Source: Betaproteobacteria bacterium (lineage in GTDB: Bacteria > Pseudomonadota > Gammaproteobacteria > Burkholderiales > SG8-39). Taken from it: DNA of 42,386 nt. Below, piece after piece: positions 19,506-27,311 of the stretch (the first letter of the stretch is position 1; each line of letters opens with the position of its first letter). The stretch is taken from NCBI GenBank assembly GCA_004297625.1, contig SCTY01000041.1, positions 1-42,386 on the forward strand. The letters are read 5' to 3'. The translations under genes were made by a program, and so were the position numbers. The notes beneath the pieces are model-generated. The model did no database searches. It was not told the DNA's origin and saw only the letters and a list, made by a program, of their open reading frames with translations.

Positions 19506-19892
19506 GACAACTTGATTCGCTTAATTCGCTTCTTTCGCCGTGTGCGAAAGATTCGCTTGTTGCTATTCCCCTTACTTATTTCGCTTATTTCTCCATGCTT
19601 AAAGCAAGACCCTTTACCCGAACCGTTTTTGCAGCATGGCGAAAAGAGCGAAGAAAGCGAATTAAGTGTTCTTCCATCCCAGGCCCCCGTTCCTGCTTCC
19701 AGGCAAACGGCGTTACTCGGGAGAGTGGCCGCGCCGGGAAGGAGCGAGAAAACTGCGGGTTGAGGACCATGCCAACGATGCGCCCGATTAAGGGGGGAGG
19801 GGGGTCGCGATCCTCTCAGCGAGGCGAAGGACGAGCGTCCCCGGGATCTCCTGCACCCGGTCCAAGGTTTCAAACAGTTTACGGAGGGAACG
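19506..19892. repeat. AT-rich stretch with iteron-like ATTCGCTT copies; possible origin
   Basis: No convincing gene is seen here. The first 160 bases are far more AT-rich than the surroundings and carry ATTCGCTT at 19515, 19524 and 19551, a one-base variant at 19579, and an inverted copy AAGCGAAT at 19655-19662. The arms 19519-19537 and about 19649-19667 form an imperfect inverted repeat. The position between the replication protein and the terminase gene suits a replication origin. The rest (19670-19880) is GC-rich with no recognised feature, apart from the GGAGGG ribosome binding site of the next gene. Confidence 0.45.
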
Positions 19893-20339
19893 ATGGCTAG
19901 GGGCCCAGCGGCAACGCCGACTCCAATCAAACTCGCGCGGGGTAAGCGCGGGGCGAAGTCAAAGCTCGCTACCGAACCGGTACCCGACGACAATCTGCCG
20001 GAGCCACCCGCCTACTTCTCGCAGACCGAGAAGGCGAAGTTTTACGACATGCGCGAAAAGATCGACAAGATGCGCCTTGCAACCAAGACTGACCGGGAGA
20101 TGCTGGAGGTGCTCGCGAAGCGCCTCGTCGAGGTCGAAGAACTCTCGCTCGACATTCGCGGGAATGGTCGCACCTACGTAACCAAGGGGATCCAGCGCGC
20201 TCGACCCGAAGTCCGGATGCTCAACGACGCAATGCGCCATGTGCAGGTTCTGCTTCAGGAGTTCGGGCTGTCCCCCGCCGCTCGCTCCAAGGTCAGCGTT
20301 AAACGCGAACAGAAAGCAGATGATTGGGACGACCTATGA
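19893..20339 (+). CDS. Phage terminase small subunit, P27 family
   Basis: A 148-residue protein starting at ATG 19893 after the strong ribosome binding site GGAGGG. It opens with the basic, proline-rich TPTPIKLARGKRGAK, then LPEPPAYFSQTEKAKFYDM and a long helical part, and the end (RARPEVRMLNDAMRHVQVLL, LQEFGLSPAARSKV) is typical of P27-type TerS. Such proteins recognise the packaging site and hand DNA to the large subunit. No terL, portal or capsid gene follows. In phage satellites a lone terS redirects a helper phage's packaging machine. In a decayed prophage it would be a leftover. The compact, intact context favours the first reading. Confidence 0.85.
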   Translation: MARGPAATPTPIKLARGKRGAKSKLATEPVPDDNLPEPPAYFSQTEKAKFYDMREKIDKMRLATKTDREMLEVLAKRLVEVEELSLDIRGNGRTYVTKGIQRARPEVRMLNDAMRHVQVLLQEFGLSPAARSKVSVKREQKADDWDDL

Positions 20340-20403
20340 GCTGGCGCCATGCCGCAGCGACTATCCGGTCCCAAGTGCTCCCATCGGAGCGATGTAACGA
20401 TTC

Positions 20404-20426
20404 GGTGGAGGCGGCGGGAATCGAAC
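20404..20426 (-). other. tmRNA/tRNA 3'-end-like fragment (possible attachment site)
   Basis: Read on the minus strand the segment gives GTTCGATTCCCGCCGCCTCC followed by ACC, like the T-loop, T-stem and acceptor end of a tmRNA or tRNA gene. The bases before it do not form the matching T-stem strand, so it is only the 3' piece. Such pieces remain where an element has integrated into a tRNA-type gene. It lies 64 bases after the terminase gene stop. Confidence 0.4.
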
Positions 20427-20876
20427 AAACTGGCCTTCTTCATAGGGAAATCACCTAGCAGCACGCGGTTCGTCCACGAAACGTACCCCCATTCATACCA
20501 CCAAGGGTAATCAGATCCGGCTCAAACCTTCCGCAGGCAGACGTGTAGAAACGTGGCACCCGCGCTGTTCGTACACGTCCGCCGCCCGTTCCCGGTTGGC
20601 CGAACAGCATGGGGCATTTAGCGCGCGGGGCATGTCCCGTGCCTCGTCAAGGCCGGCGGTTGCTGCCGGTCGGACCGCGTAATTTCTCGCTATCACGTTC
20701 TCCGCCGGCGCGAGCGCGTTGGGTCCCTTTTCCGATGGGGGGCTCACCCCTCGTGATGCCTTTGGGTCCCCTCGACCCCTACGATGGGTTCCCTCGTGCG
20801 CATGGAGCGGCCATGGGGGGGTCGATTTTTTTCGGCGGTCTCGCTATAGCGAGTTTGACTTCGAGGAGGTGCCACA

Positions 20877-20930
20877 ATGGCCGCAGAAGCGCGCTCCAAA
20901 TTTTTCGGGGACTCCGCCATTGAGCCATGA
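20877..20930 (+). CDS. Tiny open frame with a very strong ribosome binding site (possible truncated gene start)
   Basis: GAGGAGGTG lies five bases before an ATG that opens only 17 codons (MAAEARSKFFGDSAIEP). Its TGA overlaps a second ATG (20927) that opens 61 codons without recognisable content. A site this strong usually serves a well-expressed phage gene. The likely explanation is the beginning of a gene whose body was deleted. A leader peptide is the alternative. Confidence 0.25.
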   Translation: MAAEARSKFFGDSAIEP

Positions 20931-21012
20931 GCAGGCGCGTGCCGACCGATGTGCATCTACGTCACGCCAGCACTTCCGTCGGCGTGGTTCTCGCCATGCC
21001 GCTGCCGTATCG

Positions 21013-21879
21013 CTACGCCGCTTTCCTCATTACGCCGCATGGCTCCGGCACTCTCATGCCGGGGCAGAAAAACATAACCTCAGTGCCCTCGTATACCTCG
21101 CGGGCGCTGTAACCGAGGCGGTAGGCGATGTGCCTGAAGCCTTTATAGAGCCGGCGGACCTCCGGCACATTGTCATAGGAAACGACCCATCGCTGCCGCT
21201 TCAGGACCTTCGGCGCGAGCTTAGCGATCTCTGCGTGATCGTCCGGCTCGTAATGATGATGATACAGGTCCCTACCTTTGAGGTAGTAAGGCGGGTCCAG
21301 ATAGGCAAGCGATTTCTCGGGGAGCTTCGCCGCGACCTCGCGCATGAACTTAACTGCGTCGAATTGCGTGAAGGCGATGCGTTTGCGCTGCGCGGCGATT
21401 GCTTCGATGCGCTCTATCAGTTGGGCGGCGTTATAGCGGGCGTCGATCTTCCACGGCCCCGTTTGATCCTTGCCGCCGATGATGCCGCCGCCGAGGATTC
21501 CCGATCGATTAGTGCGATTAAGAAAGAACGTGGAGAAGCCAAGGGCGAGATCGCTTACTTTCGCCCCTTTACTTTGGATCGCTTTCTGCCGATTCCATTC
21601 GGCAACGCTGACAGGTCTGTCTCGAACGAGCTTGCAGAACTCGTCAGTTCGATTGAGCACGCAGCGCCAAAATGCGCCGACCGCAGGGCTGATGTCGTTG
21701 ATGTAGACCTTCGAGGCATACTCGTGGAACAGAAGCTCCAGCGCGACGCCAGCGCCGCCGGCATAGGGCTCGGCGTAGTAGCCGTCGACGAGTTCGTTCT
21801 CCTCGAAAATCGCCTTGATGTACGGAGCCAGCTTCGCCTTGCCGCCGGGGTATCGCAGTGGGGTGTAGTAGATGCCCAT
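21013..21879 (-). CDS. D12-class DNA adenine methyltransferase (Dam family)
   Basis: This 288-residue methyltransferase transfers a methyl group from AdoMet to N6 of adenine. It has the class motifs in order: PLRYPGGKAKL (7-17, AdoMet-binding motif X), AEPYAGGAGVALELL (36-50, motif I) and the catalytic DPPYY at 195-199 (motif IV). The length is typical of Dam/DpnM enzymes. It is the last gene of the leftward cluster, 33 bases after the ParB-like gene. No cognate nuclease is adjacent, so it may mark self DNA for a neighbour system or be an orphan. The recognition sequence cannot be told from the sequence. Confidence 0.92.
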   Translation of the reverse strand: MGIYYTPLRYPGGKAKLAPYIKAIFEENELVDGYYAEPYAGGAGVALELLFHEYASKVYINDISPAVGAFWRCVLNRTDEFCKLVRDRPVSVAEWNRQKAIQSKGAKVSDLALGFSTFFLNRTNRSGILGGGIIGGKDQTGPWKIDARYNAAQLIERIEAIAAQRKRIAFTQFDAVKFMREVAAKLPEKSLAYLDPPYYLKGRDLYHHHYEPDDHAEIAKLAPKVLKRQRWVVSYDNVPEVRRLYKGFRHIAYRLGYSAREVYEGTEVMFFCPGMRVPEPCGVMRKAA

Positions 21880-21912
21880 GTGTTTTTTGTTGTTGGCTGG
21901 CCGGGTTCCCGT

Positions 21913-23256
21913 TTACGGCTTTGGCTTGGGCGGCGGTGCGGTCCAGATGCGGGGGAAAACATGCCCGATCTCGTCCCAACCCCTACGGAGTTCCGAAGGC
22001 GTGGGAAGGGCGAACTGACTGTGAATGATGCCGTGGAGGCGATCGACGCTTAGCGCGGCATCGGCAGACGATGCAAGGCGCCGGAAAGGCTGTAGGTCGC
22101 GGCGATGCACGCCGTTCGCTTGAAGATGGTTTCCCACCTGATCGATCTTTTTCTTAAGCTCCCAATCGATGCTGTAGCCCGCCACGTTCGCCCGGCCGTA
22201 GTGATCGGCGCTAAGTTCGATGAACACCCTTGCGAGCGCGCCGATCGCGTTTGGGTAGGACTCCAGCGGAAGCTTGCGAAGCTCGATATAGATTTCCTCG
22301 ATCTTCGCATCGCTGATATAAAGCCGGGGCTCGGCCGGGATAAGCGCCTTACGATGCGCCAGCGACCGTCGACGCTGCCGGCCGGCTGCTGCAGCACCAG
22401 CTCCGGGCGTCCCGGTTGCCAGGCTGTCGATCGGCACGAGGTTGCCGCTGCGCTTCGACAGATCCGGCAGGACGGCCTTCAACTCGTCCATGTACCGAAG
22501 CCGGTCGGCCTTCTTGTCGATGTCGCTGACGCGGATTTTCTTGCTCGCAAGGTCCGTGACGATGCGCTTCAGCGCGCGGACGAGTTCACTCGCATTTACA
22601 TCGCTGAGCAGGTTTCCCTCCTCAAGGACGATACCAAGCCGGTCCCTGACCTCCGGCGTCGCGAGTAGACGGTCGAGGTTTGTGATCGGGAATCTCTCTA
22701 GCGACGCGAGTTCGGTCTCGGTCAGCTTTCCCTTCGCCTGGACGAGCGCCAGCGCCTTCAAAGACGCTGACTCGCCACGAAAGCGAGCGCGCATGATGCC
22801 ATCCCAATGCACAACGCCACGGCCCTCGTTCTCGCCGGTATGGATGGCTTCTATCCAGTGACGGGCCTCCTGATCGTCCAGGAGATACGCCTCGATGGGC
22901 TCGACACTTGTACGCTCAAACGTTTTGGCAAGAGTTTTCAATTGCTTTTTGGTCGAGTCGCCAACCTCGTCCATTCCGTCGAGAGCAGCAGGGTTCACCA
23001 TGACGCGCAGGGCGGCGAGGCGCCGATTGCCGTCGATCACGACGTACTTTCCCTTTTCCCCGCGCGCTCGCACGATGAGCATTCGATGCGCAGGGCTGAG
23101 CCCTTCCGTGGCGATGTCATCGGCAAGATTGACGAGTTTGCGCCCTTGCGAGAACACGATTTTTTCCAGCGCTTCCCGCTGGCTCGCAAGGCCGTCGAAG
23201 CGCGGATTCTTCAAATCGAGCAGCAAATCGTCGATCGTTACGTCTAGCGCCGGCAT
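21913..23256 (-). CDS. ParB/Srx-fold domain protein
   Basis: The product has 447 residues from the ATG at 23254-23256, which follows AAGGGG. An upstream extension of 43 codons has no support. The N-terminal domain (about 1-130) has the ParB/Srx pattern: LKNPRF, IATEGLSPAHRMLIV, and YVVIDGNRRLAALRV at about 71-85, where DGNRR corresponds to the nucleotide-binding GxRR motif. The central part has helical DNA-binding-like segments (FPITNLDRLLATPEVRDRLG). The C-terminal 200 residues match nothing I know. ParB-fold proteins act in partition, DNA modification and defence systems. It precedes the Dam gene by 33 bases, so the pair is an operon. Confidence 0.75.
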   Translation of the reverse strand: MPALDVTIDDLLLDLKNPRFDGLASQREALEKIVFSQGRKLVNLADDIATEGLSPAHRMLIVRARGEKGKYVVIDGNRRLAALRVMVNPAALDGMDEVGDSTKKQLKTLAKTFERTSVEPIEAYLLDDQEARHWIEAIHTGENEGRGVVHWDGIMRARFRGESASLKALALVQAKGKLTETELASLERFPITNLDRLLATPEVRDRLGIVLEEGNLLSDVNASELVRALKRIVTDLASKKIRVSDIDKKADRLRYMDELKAVLPDLSKRSGNLVPIDSLATGTPGAGAAAAGRQRRRSLAHRKALIPAEPRLYISDAKIEEIYIELRKLPLESYPNAIGALARVFIELSADHYGRANVAGYSIDWELKKKIDQVGNHLQANGVHRRDLQPFRRLASSADAALSVDRLHGIIHSQFALPTPSELRRGWDEIGHVFPRIWTAPPPKPKP

Positions 23257-23723
23257 GGACTCAACCCCTTCGCGCGCGAGTATGCCACGGCGCGTTTGAA
23301 GCGCGAAATTACGGTCGTGGTCTGGACCGTTCCTCGTCCTGCGCGTAAGCGCTGGCGTATGGCTTAAGCGGAGAGTGACCGGCAACCTGCCGAAGTGTTT
23401 TTTCGACGAGGCGACCGATCGGCAGAGGAACCGCCCTCGCCGCTTGGCTCGTTCTCCCTTTTTTTGCCCGCCACTCCCAAGGCGCCACCGACCGCGGGTC
23501 GGCCCATAGTCTCACGCCGCGCAGTCGGGCGTCCTTCAAGCGGCGACGCCCTGCAGGGACAGGCTGCAGCGTCTGGAGCGCCCGTTCCGAGTGCGGAGGG
23601 CGACGCAGACTAGGGCGGGCTATCTGGATAGTGCGGAAGATCGGGGTGTGCAACCGCTAACATTGGAGAGAACGAAGTCGAACGAAGATAAAAGCCCGAA
23701 CGAAATCGACGCCGTCATCACGC
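23257..23723. other. Gap between the helicase gene and the ParB-like gene
   Basis: No convincing gene is seen in these 467 bases. A frame of about 70 codons on the plus strand (23591-23800) overlaps the helicase end and has no ribosome binding site at its start. The promoter of the ParB-Dam pair probably lies here, reading leftward, but no clear -35/-10 pair can be named. Confidence 0.35.
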
Positions 23724-26700
23724 TTATCGGACTGACCATCGAGGATCAGCGAGGGCTGCCTCGAGTTCCTTGCCGATCAGTCGGCCACGCCGCTCGTTAG
23801 GCGTGACCGTCAGGTCATACGCCGACAGTTCTTCCAGAAGGTGCGCCGGCCACTCAGGATAGCCGCCGCCGAGCCTCTGGCGCACAAGCTCCAGGCGCTG
23901 CCTGGACGCGATGTCTTGTCGCTTGAGCTGCTGGAACAGCAGTTGGTTCAGATCGCCAGTTCCTTGTCCGAGCGCGACGAGATACTTGCCCAGTTCCCTC
24001 AAGAGCCGCTCGCGTGCCGCGGCGGCCTGCAGCGATAGCCCCGCAGCTTCGCGCTGTTCGGCTCGCTCGATTGCGGCGCGTATACGCATCTCAGCCGCTT
24101 CGCGCGCCGCTTCCTCCACTGCTCGCCTACGCCTTGGTTCCGGATACATTCCGTTCCAAGAATTGGCGAGCCGCGTCAATTCTGCGAACGTGCGAACCGG
24201 CGCCGTCGATTCCGCGCCGACCCAGACGGCTTCTGTGGCGCGAAAAGCGCCCCGAGCCACCGTCGCAGTCACGAGCGGCAATCCTTCGCCCGGCCGCTGG
24301 AGGATGGTGGAAATCTGTGCGCAGGTTTCGGACAGTGGAGTCAATGGAATGCACTTCTCGTCTCGGTCCAATGCCTCCTCGGATACCGCATAGTCACCCG
24401 CCAATCCAGGGATGCGGAATCGCTGATCTCCGACCTGCTTGGCTTCGAGACCCGTCGCGGCGTTCAGAGCCCGTAATGCCGTCAAGAGATCCTCGCGCGC
24501 AACCGGGGATGCTGTGCGCTGGATCGCCGCAGCATCGCTTGCCACATACGTTTCGCTGGCAAGCGGTTCGCGGTCGACCGCTTCGGCCGCCTGCCGGATC
24601 GCATTTACTGCGTCGGTGCCAGGCGTCAGAAGAATCTTCCGGGCAGCAGCGAGGACGGGTTGCATGCGACCGACAAAGTGTTCAAACAGCCCGCAGCGCT
24701 CGCGCAGCATCGCGTATACCCGCTCGTCCACGCTGTCCTTCAAGAACAGATTGACGATGTGGATCTCTGGCTGCCGCTGCCCGATACGGTCGATCCGTCC
24801 GATTCGTTGTTCGACCTTGCTGGGGTTCCATGGCAGGTCGAAGTTGATCAAGGCGCCGGCTGCCTGAAGGTTCAGGCCCTCGCTGGCAGCGTCGGTGCAT
24901 ACCAGCAGCTTGAGCGCGCCCGCCTGCAGCAGCCGAGCGATCTCATCCTTCGGGAGGTTGACCCAGCGATCACCATCCCAACGCCGGCCGCCATCGCCGC
25001 TGTAGCACCCGAGCTGCTTGCCGTAGTGGCCCACCAGCTGCTCGCGCAAGTACTGCATCGTGTCCGCATACTCGGTAAACACGAGTACAGCTCGGCCATC
25101 GTTCGTCACCTGGCGCAGCAACGCATAGAACCTGTCCCGTTTGCTGTCACGACCGTGCAGCGCCAGTAACTGCTCGACCAGGCCTTCCACATCACTCAGC
25201 TCGCGCTTTGCAACCTCCGGATCGGAAGGCAGGGCCGCCGAGACTCGGCCGCTAGGGTCAAACTCGCCAAGATCGTCGCGATCTCGGGGGTCCAGTTCGG
25301 CATCGGCGTATAGATCAGTGCTCTGGCGCGCCGCAACACGCCGCAGCCCTTCGGCCCGGCGCTTCAGGCTTTGCTCAAGCGCGTAAGGTGAACTTGCCGC
25401 ACGTCGGCGATACACCGTCATGACGAAGCCCTTGCCCGGTTTTTCTCCCTCCAGTTCCGCGAACCGTCGCTCGATGTAACGGGTAATCGCTTCGTAGACA
25501 CCCCGCTCGGCGGCGTCCTGAAAATCAAATAGTTCATCGTGCACCTGGCGCCGGGCCGGCGGGCGGTCGATCAACCCCATTTCGTGATAGCGCCGCAACG
25601 AGTCGCGCGTATTTCGGTGCATGCGCCGAGCTAGAGGAGAAACGCGGCGCATCCAGCTTGAGACCGCGTCGCGTTCCGAGGGCCGTGCGAACGCGAGGGT
25701 CTTGGCGATCTCCGATGGTTCACGAAGGTTCAGCTCGGACTTCTTGGGCGGTGCAGTAATCGCCGGATCCAGCGCCAGAGCGATTGCGGCGGCCTTGGCG
25801 GTCGGCAGCGAGCAACGGCCGCTCTGCACGGCCACGGTGGCGCGGTAATAGTCGCGCACGATCGAGAACTCGGAGAGCCAATGTCCCCCTTCACCGAGCA
25901 CGGTCAGCAGGTCCCATGGTTCCCACGGGTGAGTCTGCATTGGCGTAGCGGAAAGCAGCAAGATGCTGCGCGCCTTGCGCTGCAACTGGAGCTGCCGCAG
26001 CAGTTCGAGCAGCAAGGTGGCGCTATTGAATTCCGTTTCCACCTGGCTGGCTCGTCTCGCGGCGTGTGCTTCGTCGAGCAGAACCAGATCCCACGGATCA
26101 GCTGCGAGCACCGTCGGTCGACTATTCTCGGTACGCGCCGTCTCTCGACTGAGGATCAGGCGTTCTCGCTGTAACGCTTCCGATAGTCCGCCTTCGATCC
26201 TCTCCTCTCGTCCATCGGGCCAGATCAGGCCCTTAAAGACGTCGAAACGGGGAAACAGCAACCCCCCTTTCTCGCGCAACTCTTGCTGCCACTGAATCTG
26301 CAGCCCAGCGGGCAGGAGGATCAGCACCCTTCTCACACCGCGCCCCGCGAGCAAGCGTCGAAGTACGAGGATGGCCTCGATCGTTTTGCCCATACCGACT
26401 TCGTCGCACAGCAAGCGGCCTGCTGGCCAGGCATCGGCGGTATCCTCCACCACCTGCCGCTGGTGAGGCCACATCTCGACAAAAGCCGTTGCATCGCAAC
26501 CAGCCGCGCCGTCCTTTAAGTAAGGAGCCTCCGCGATGTAGCGCCACATCATCTCCGCTCTTTGTCGCGCCAGGGCAGTGCTCGGCTCCCCGGTGGGCGC
26601 TTGCTTCGGAGCGAGCTTGATCAGCTTGAGTCGTACCGCTTCTGGCAGTGTTACCGTGTGGACGGCACCGTCGTTGTCGGCCCACAAGTCATCGAACCGC

Positions 26701-27311
26701 GTTCGAAAGTTCTCGAACCTGTCGACATCATTCCAGGAACCGCTTACTTCAATCTCTTCGTAGTTCGCACGCAGACCCGCCGCCGACTCGTTGCCGCTAC
26801 CGTTAAAGACCAGGGTATCGCCGGCGGTGTCCGTAACCAGTCCGAACTTCGCGTGAACGATCCCCTCGCCGAAGCGCATGACACCGACGCGCACGTCGAG
26901 CAGACCCTGCTTTACCAGCCAACCCAACATTGCGAGCCGCTGCTTTTCGAGCACGTCCTTGGGCGCCTTGAGGCGCTTCAAGAGATGCGCTTCTAGCGCG
27001 CTCGTATCGGCGCGTTCGAGTAGGGCGCTTACGTCCTCCTCGGCGAGCTCTTCGTTGACGATCAGGCGCACAGCCGGCCGAGGGGCTGCATCCCCCAGAG
27101 CAATCAGCCGCGCGATCAGCCCGCTAAAGCCCCGGGCCGCCGCCGCCAGAACAGAGCTAGAGAAGTACGCACAGCAGCGGTCGTAGCGCAGTGCGGCAGA
27201 TAGCGCCGGCACATACAATTCATCGAGCAAAGCCTGATCGGGACCACGAAGAAAACGCTTCCATTCGCGTGCGCGCAATGAAGGTTCTCGAGGAGCCACA
27301 GCCTCGTTCAT
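23724..27311 (-). CDS. PLD-SNF2 helicase of an HMA-type defence system
   Basis: This is a 1195-residue multidomain protein. Residues about 25-220 form a phospholipase D-like domain with H153-x-K155 (VHAKFG) and the downstream FNGSGNES. Residues 280-500 form an SNF2 ATPase: DEVGMGKT at 303-310 (Walker A), DEAH at 413-416, and SATPMQTHPWEP. Residues about 735-900 form the second helicase lobe (VLVFTEYADTM, then IGRIDRIGQ). A long helical tail rich in Glu and Arg follows. It is transcribed with the DUF1156 methylase (stop and start share one base, TGATG) and the DUF499 ATPase. This trio corresponds to the helicase-methylase-ATPase (HMA) system in the PADLOC classification, as I recall it. The likely role is to sense or translocate on invading DNA. 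Confidence 0.88.
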   Translation of the reverse strand: MNEAVAPREPSLRAREWKRFLRGPDQALLDELYVPALSAALRYDRCCAYFSSSVLAAAARGFSGLIARLIALGDAAPRPAVRLIVNEELAEEDVSALLERADTSALEAHLLKRLKAPKDVLEKQRLAMLGWLVKQGLLDVRVGVMRFGEGIVHAKFGLVTDTAGDTLVFNGSGNESAAGLRANYEEIEVSGSWNDVDRFENFRTRFDDLWADNDGAVHTVTLPEAVRLKLIKLAPKQAPTGEPSTALARQRAEMMWRYIAEAPYLKDGAAGCDATAFVEMWPHQRQVVEDTADAWPAGRLLCDEVGMGKTIEAILVLRRLLAGRGVRRVLILLPAGLQIQWQQELREKGGLLFPRFDVFKGLIWPDGREERIEGGLSEALQRERLILSRETARTENSRPTVLAADPWDLVLLDEAHAARRASQVETEFNSATLLLELLRQLQLQRKARSILLLSATPMQTHPWEPWDLLTVLGEGGHWLSEFSIVRDYYRATVAVQSGRCSLPTAKAAAIALALDPAITAPPKKSELNLREPSEIAKTLAFARPSERDAVSSWMRRVSPLARRMHRNTRDSLRRYHEMGLIDRPPARRQVHDELFDFQDAAERGVYEAITRYIERRFAELEGEKPGKGFVMTVYRRRAASSPYALEQSLKRRAEGLRRVAARQSTDLYADAELDPRDRDDLGEFDPSGRVSAALPSDPEVAKRELSDVEGLVEQLLALHGRDSKRDRFYALLRQVTNDGRAVLVFTEYADTMQYLREQLVGHYGKQLGCYSGDGGRRWDGDRWVNLPKDEIARLLQAGALKLLVCTDAASEGLNLQAAGALINFDLPWNPSKVEQRIGRIDRIGQRQPEIHIVNLFLKDSVDERVYAMLRERCGLFEHFVGRMQPVLAAARKILLTPGTDAVNAIRQAAEAVDREPLASETYVASDAAAIQRTASPVAREDLLTALRALNAATGLEAKQVGDQRFRIPGLAGDYAVSEEALDRDEKCIPLTPLSETCAQISTILQRPGEGLPLVTATVARGAFRATEAVWVGAESTAPVRTFAELTRLANSWNGMYPEPRRRRAVEEAAREAAEMRIRAAIERAEQREAAGLSLQAAAARERLLRELGKYLVALGQGTGDLNQLLFQQLKRQDIASRQRLELVRQRLGGGYPEWPAHLLEELSAYDLTVTPNERRGRLIGKELEAALADPRWSVR

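Larger units (their letters stand above)
20340..21012. other. Intergenic region at the end of the terminase-bearing element
   Basis: No full gene is recognised. It contains a tmRNA/tRNA 3'-end-like fragment (20404-20426). A stretch at 20700-20830 has repeated GGGTCCC and CCCCT runs. A 14-base perfect palindrome at 20840-20853 (CTCGCTATAGCGAG) is followed by a very strong ribosome binding site GAGGAGGTG that serves only a 17-codon frame (20877-20930). Mixed phage-like pieces suggest a junction or deletion scar between the element and the defence island. Confidence 0.4.

Noticed and set aside
19490..19900. Open frame of 136 codons between the replication protein and the terminase gene
   Set aside because: It covers the AT-rich repeat stretch, overlaps both neighbours, has low-complexity content and no ribosome binding site.
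20395..20490. Complete minus-strand tRNA or tmRNA gene around the 3'-end-like fragment
   Set aside because: The T-stem partner, anticodon arm and acceptor 5' strand cannot be formed. Only the 3' piece matches.
20511..20747. Minus-strand 78-codon frame starting at GTG
   Set aside because: No ribosome binding site, no recognisable sequence, and it lies in a scar-like region.
20719..22053. Long plus-strand frame of 444 codons
   Set aside because: It is the shadow of the Dam and ParB-like genes on the other strand, whose motifs are clear.
23591..23800. Plus-strand 69-codon frame with a helical middle part
   Set aside because: It overlaps the helicase 3' end and has no initiation signal at its start.
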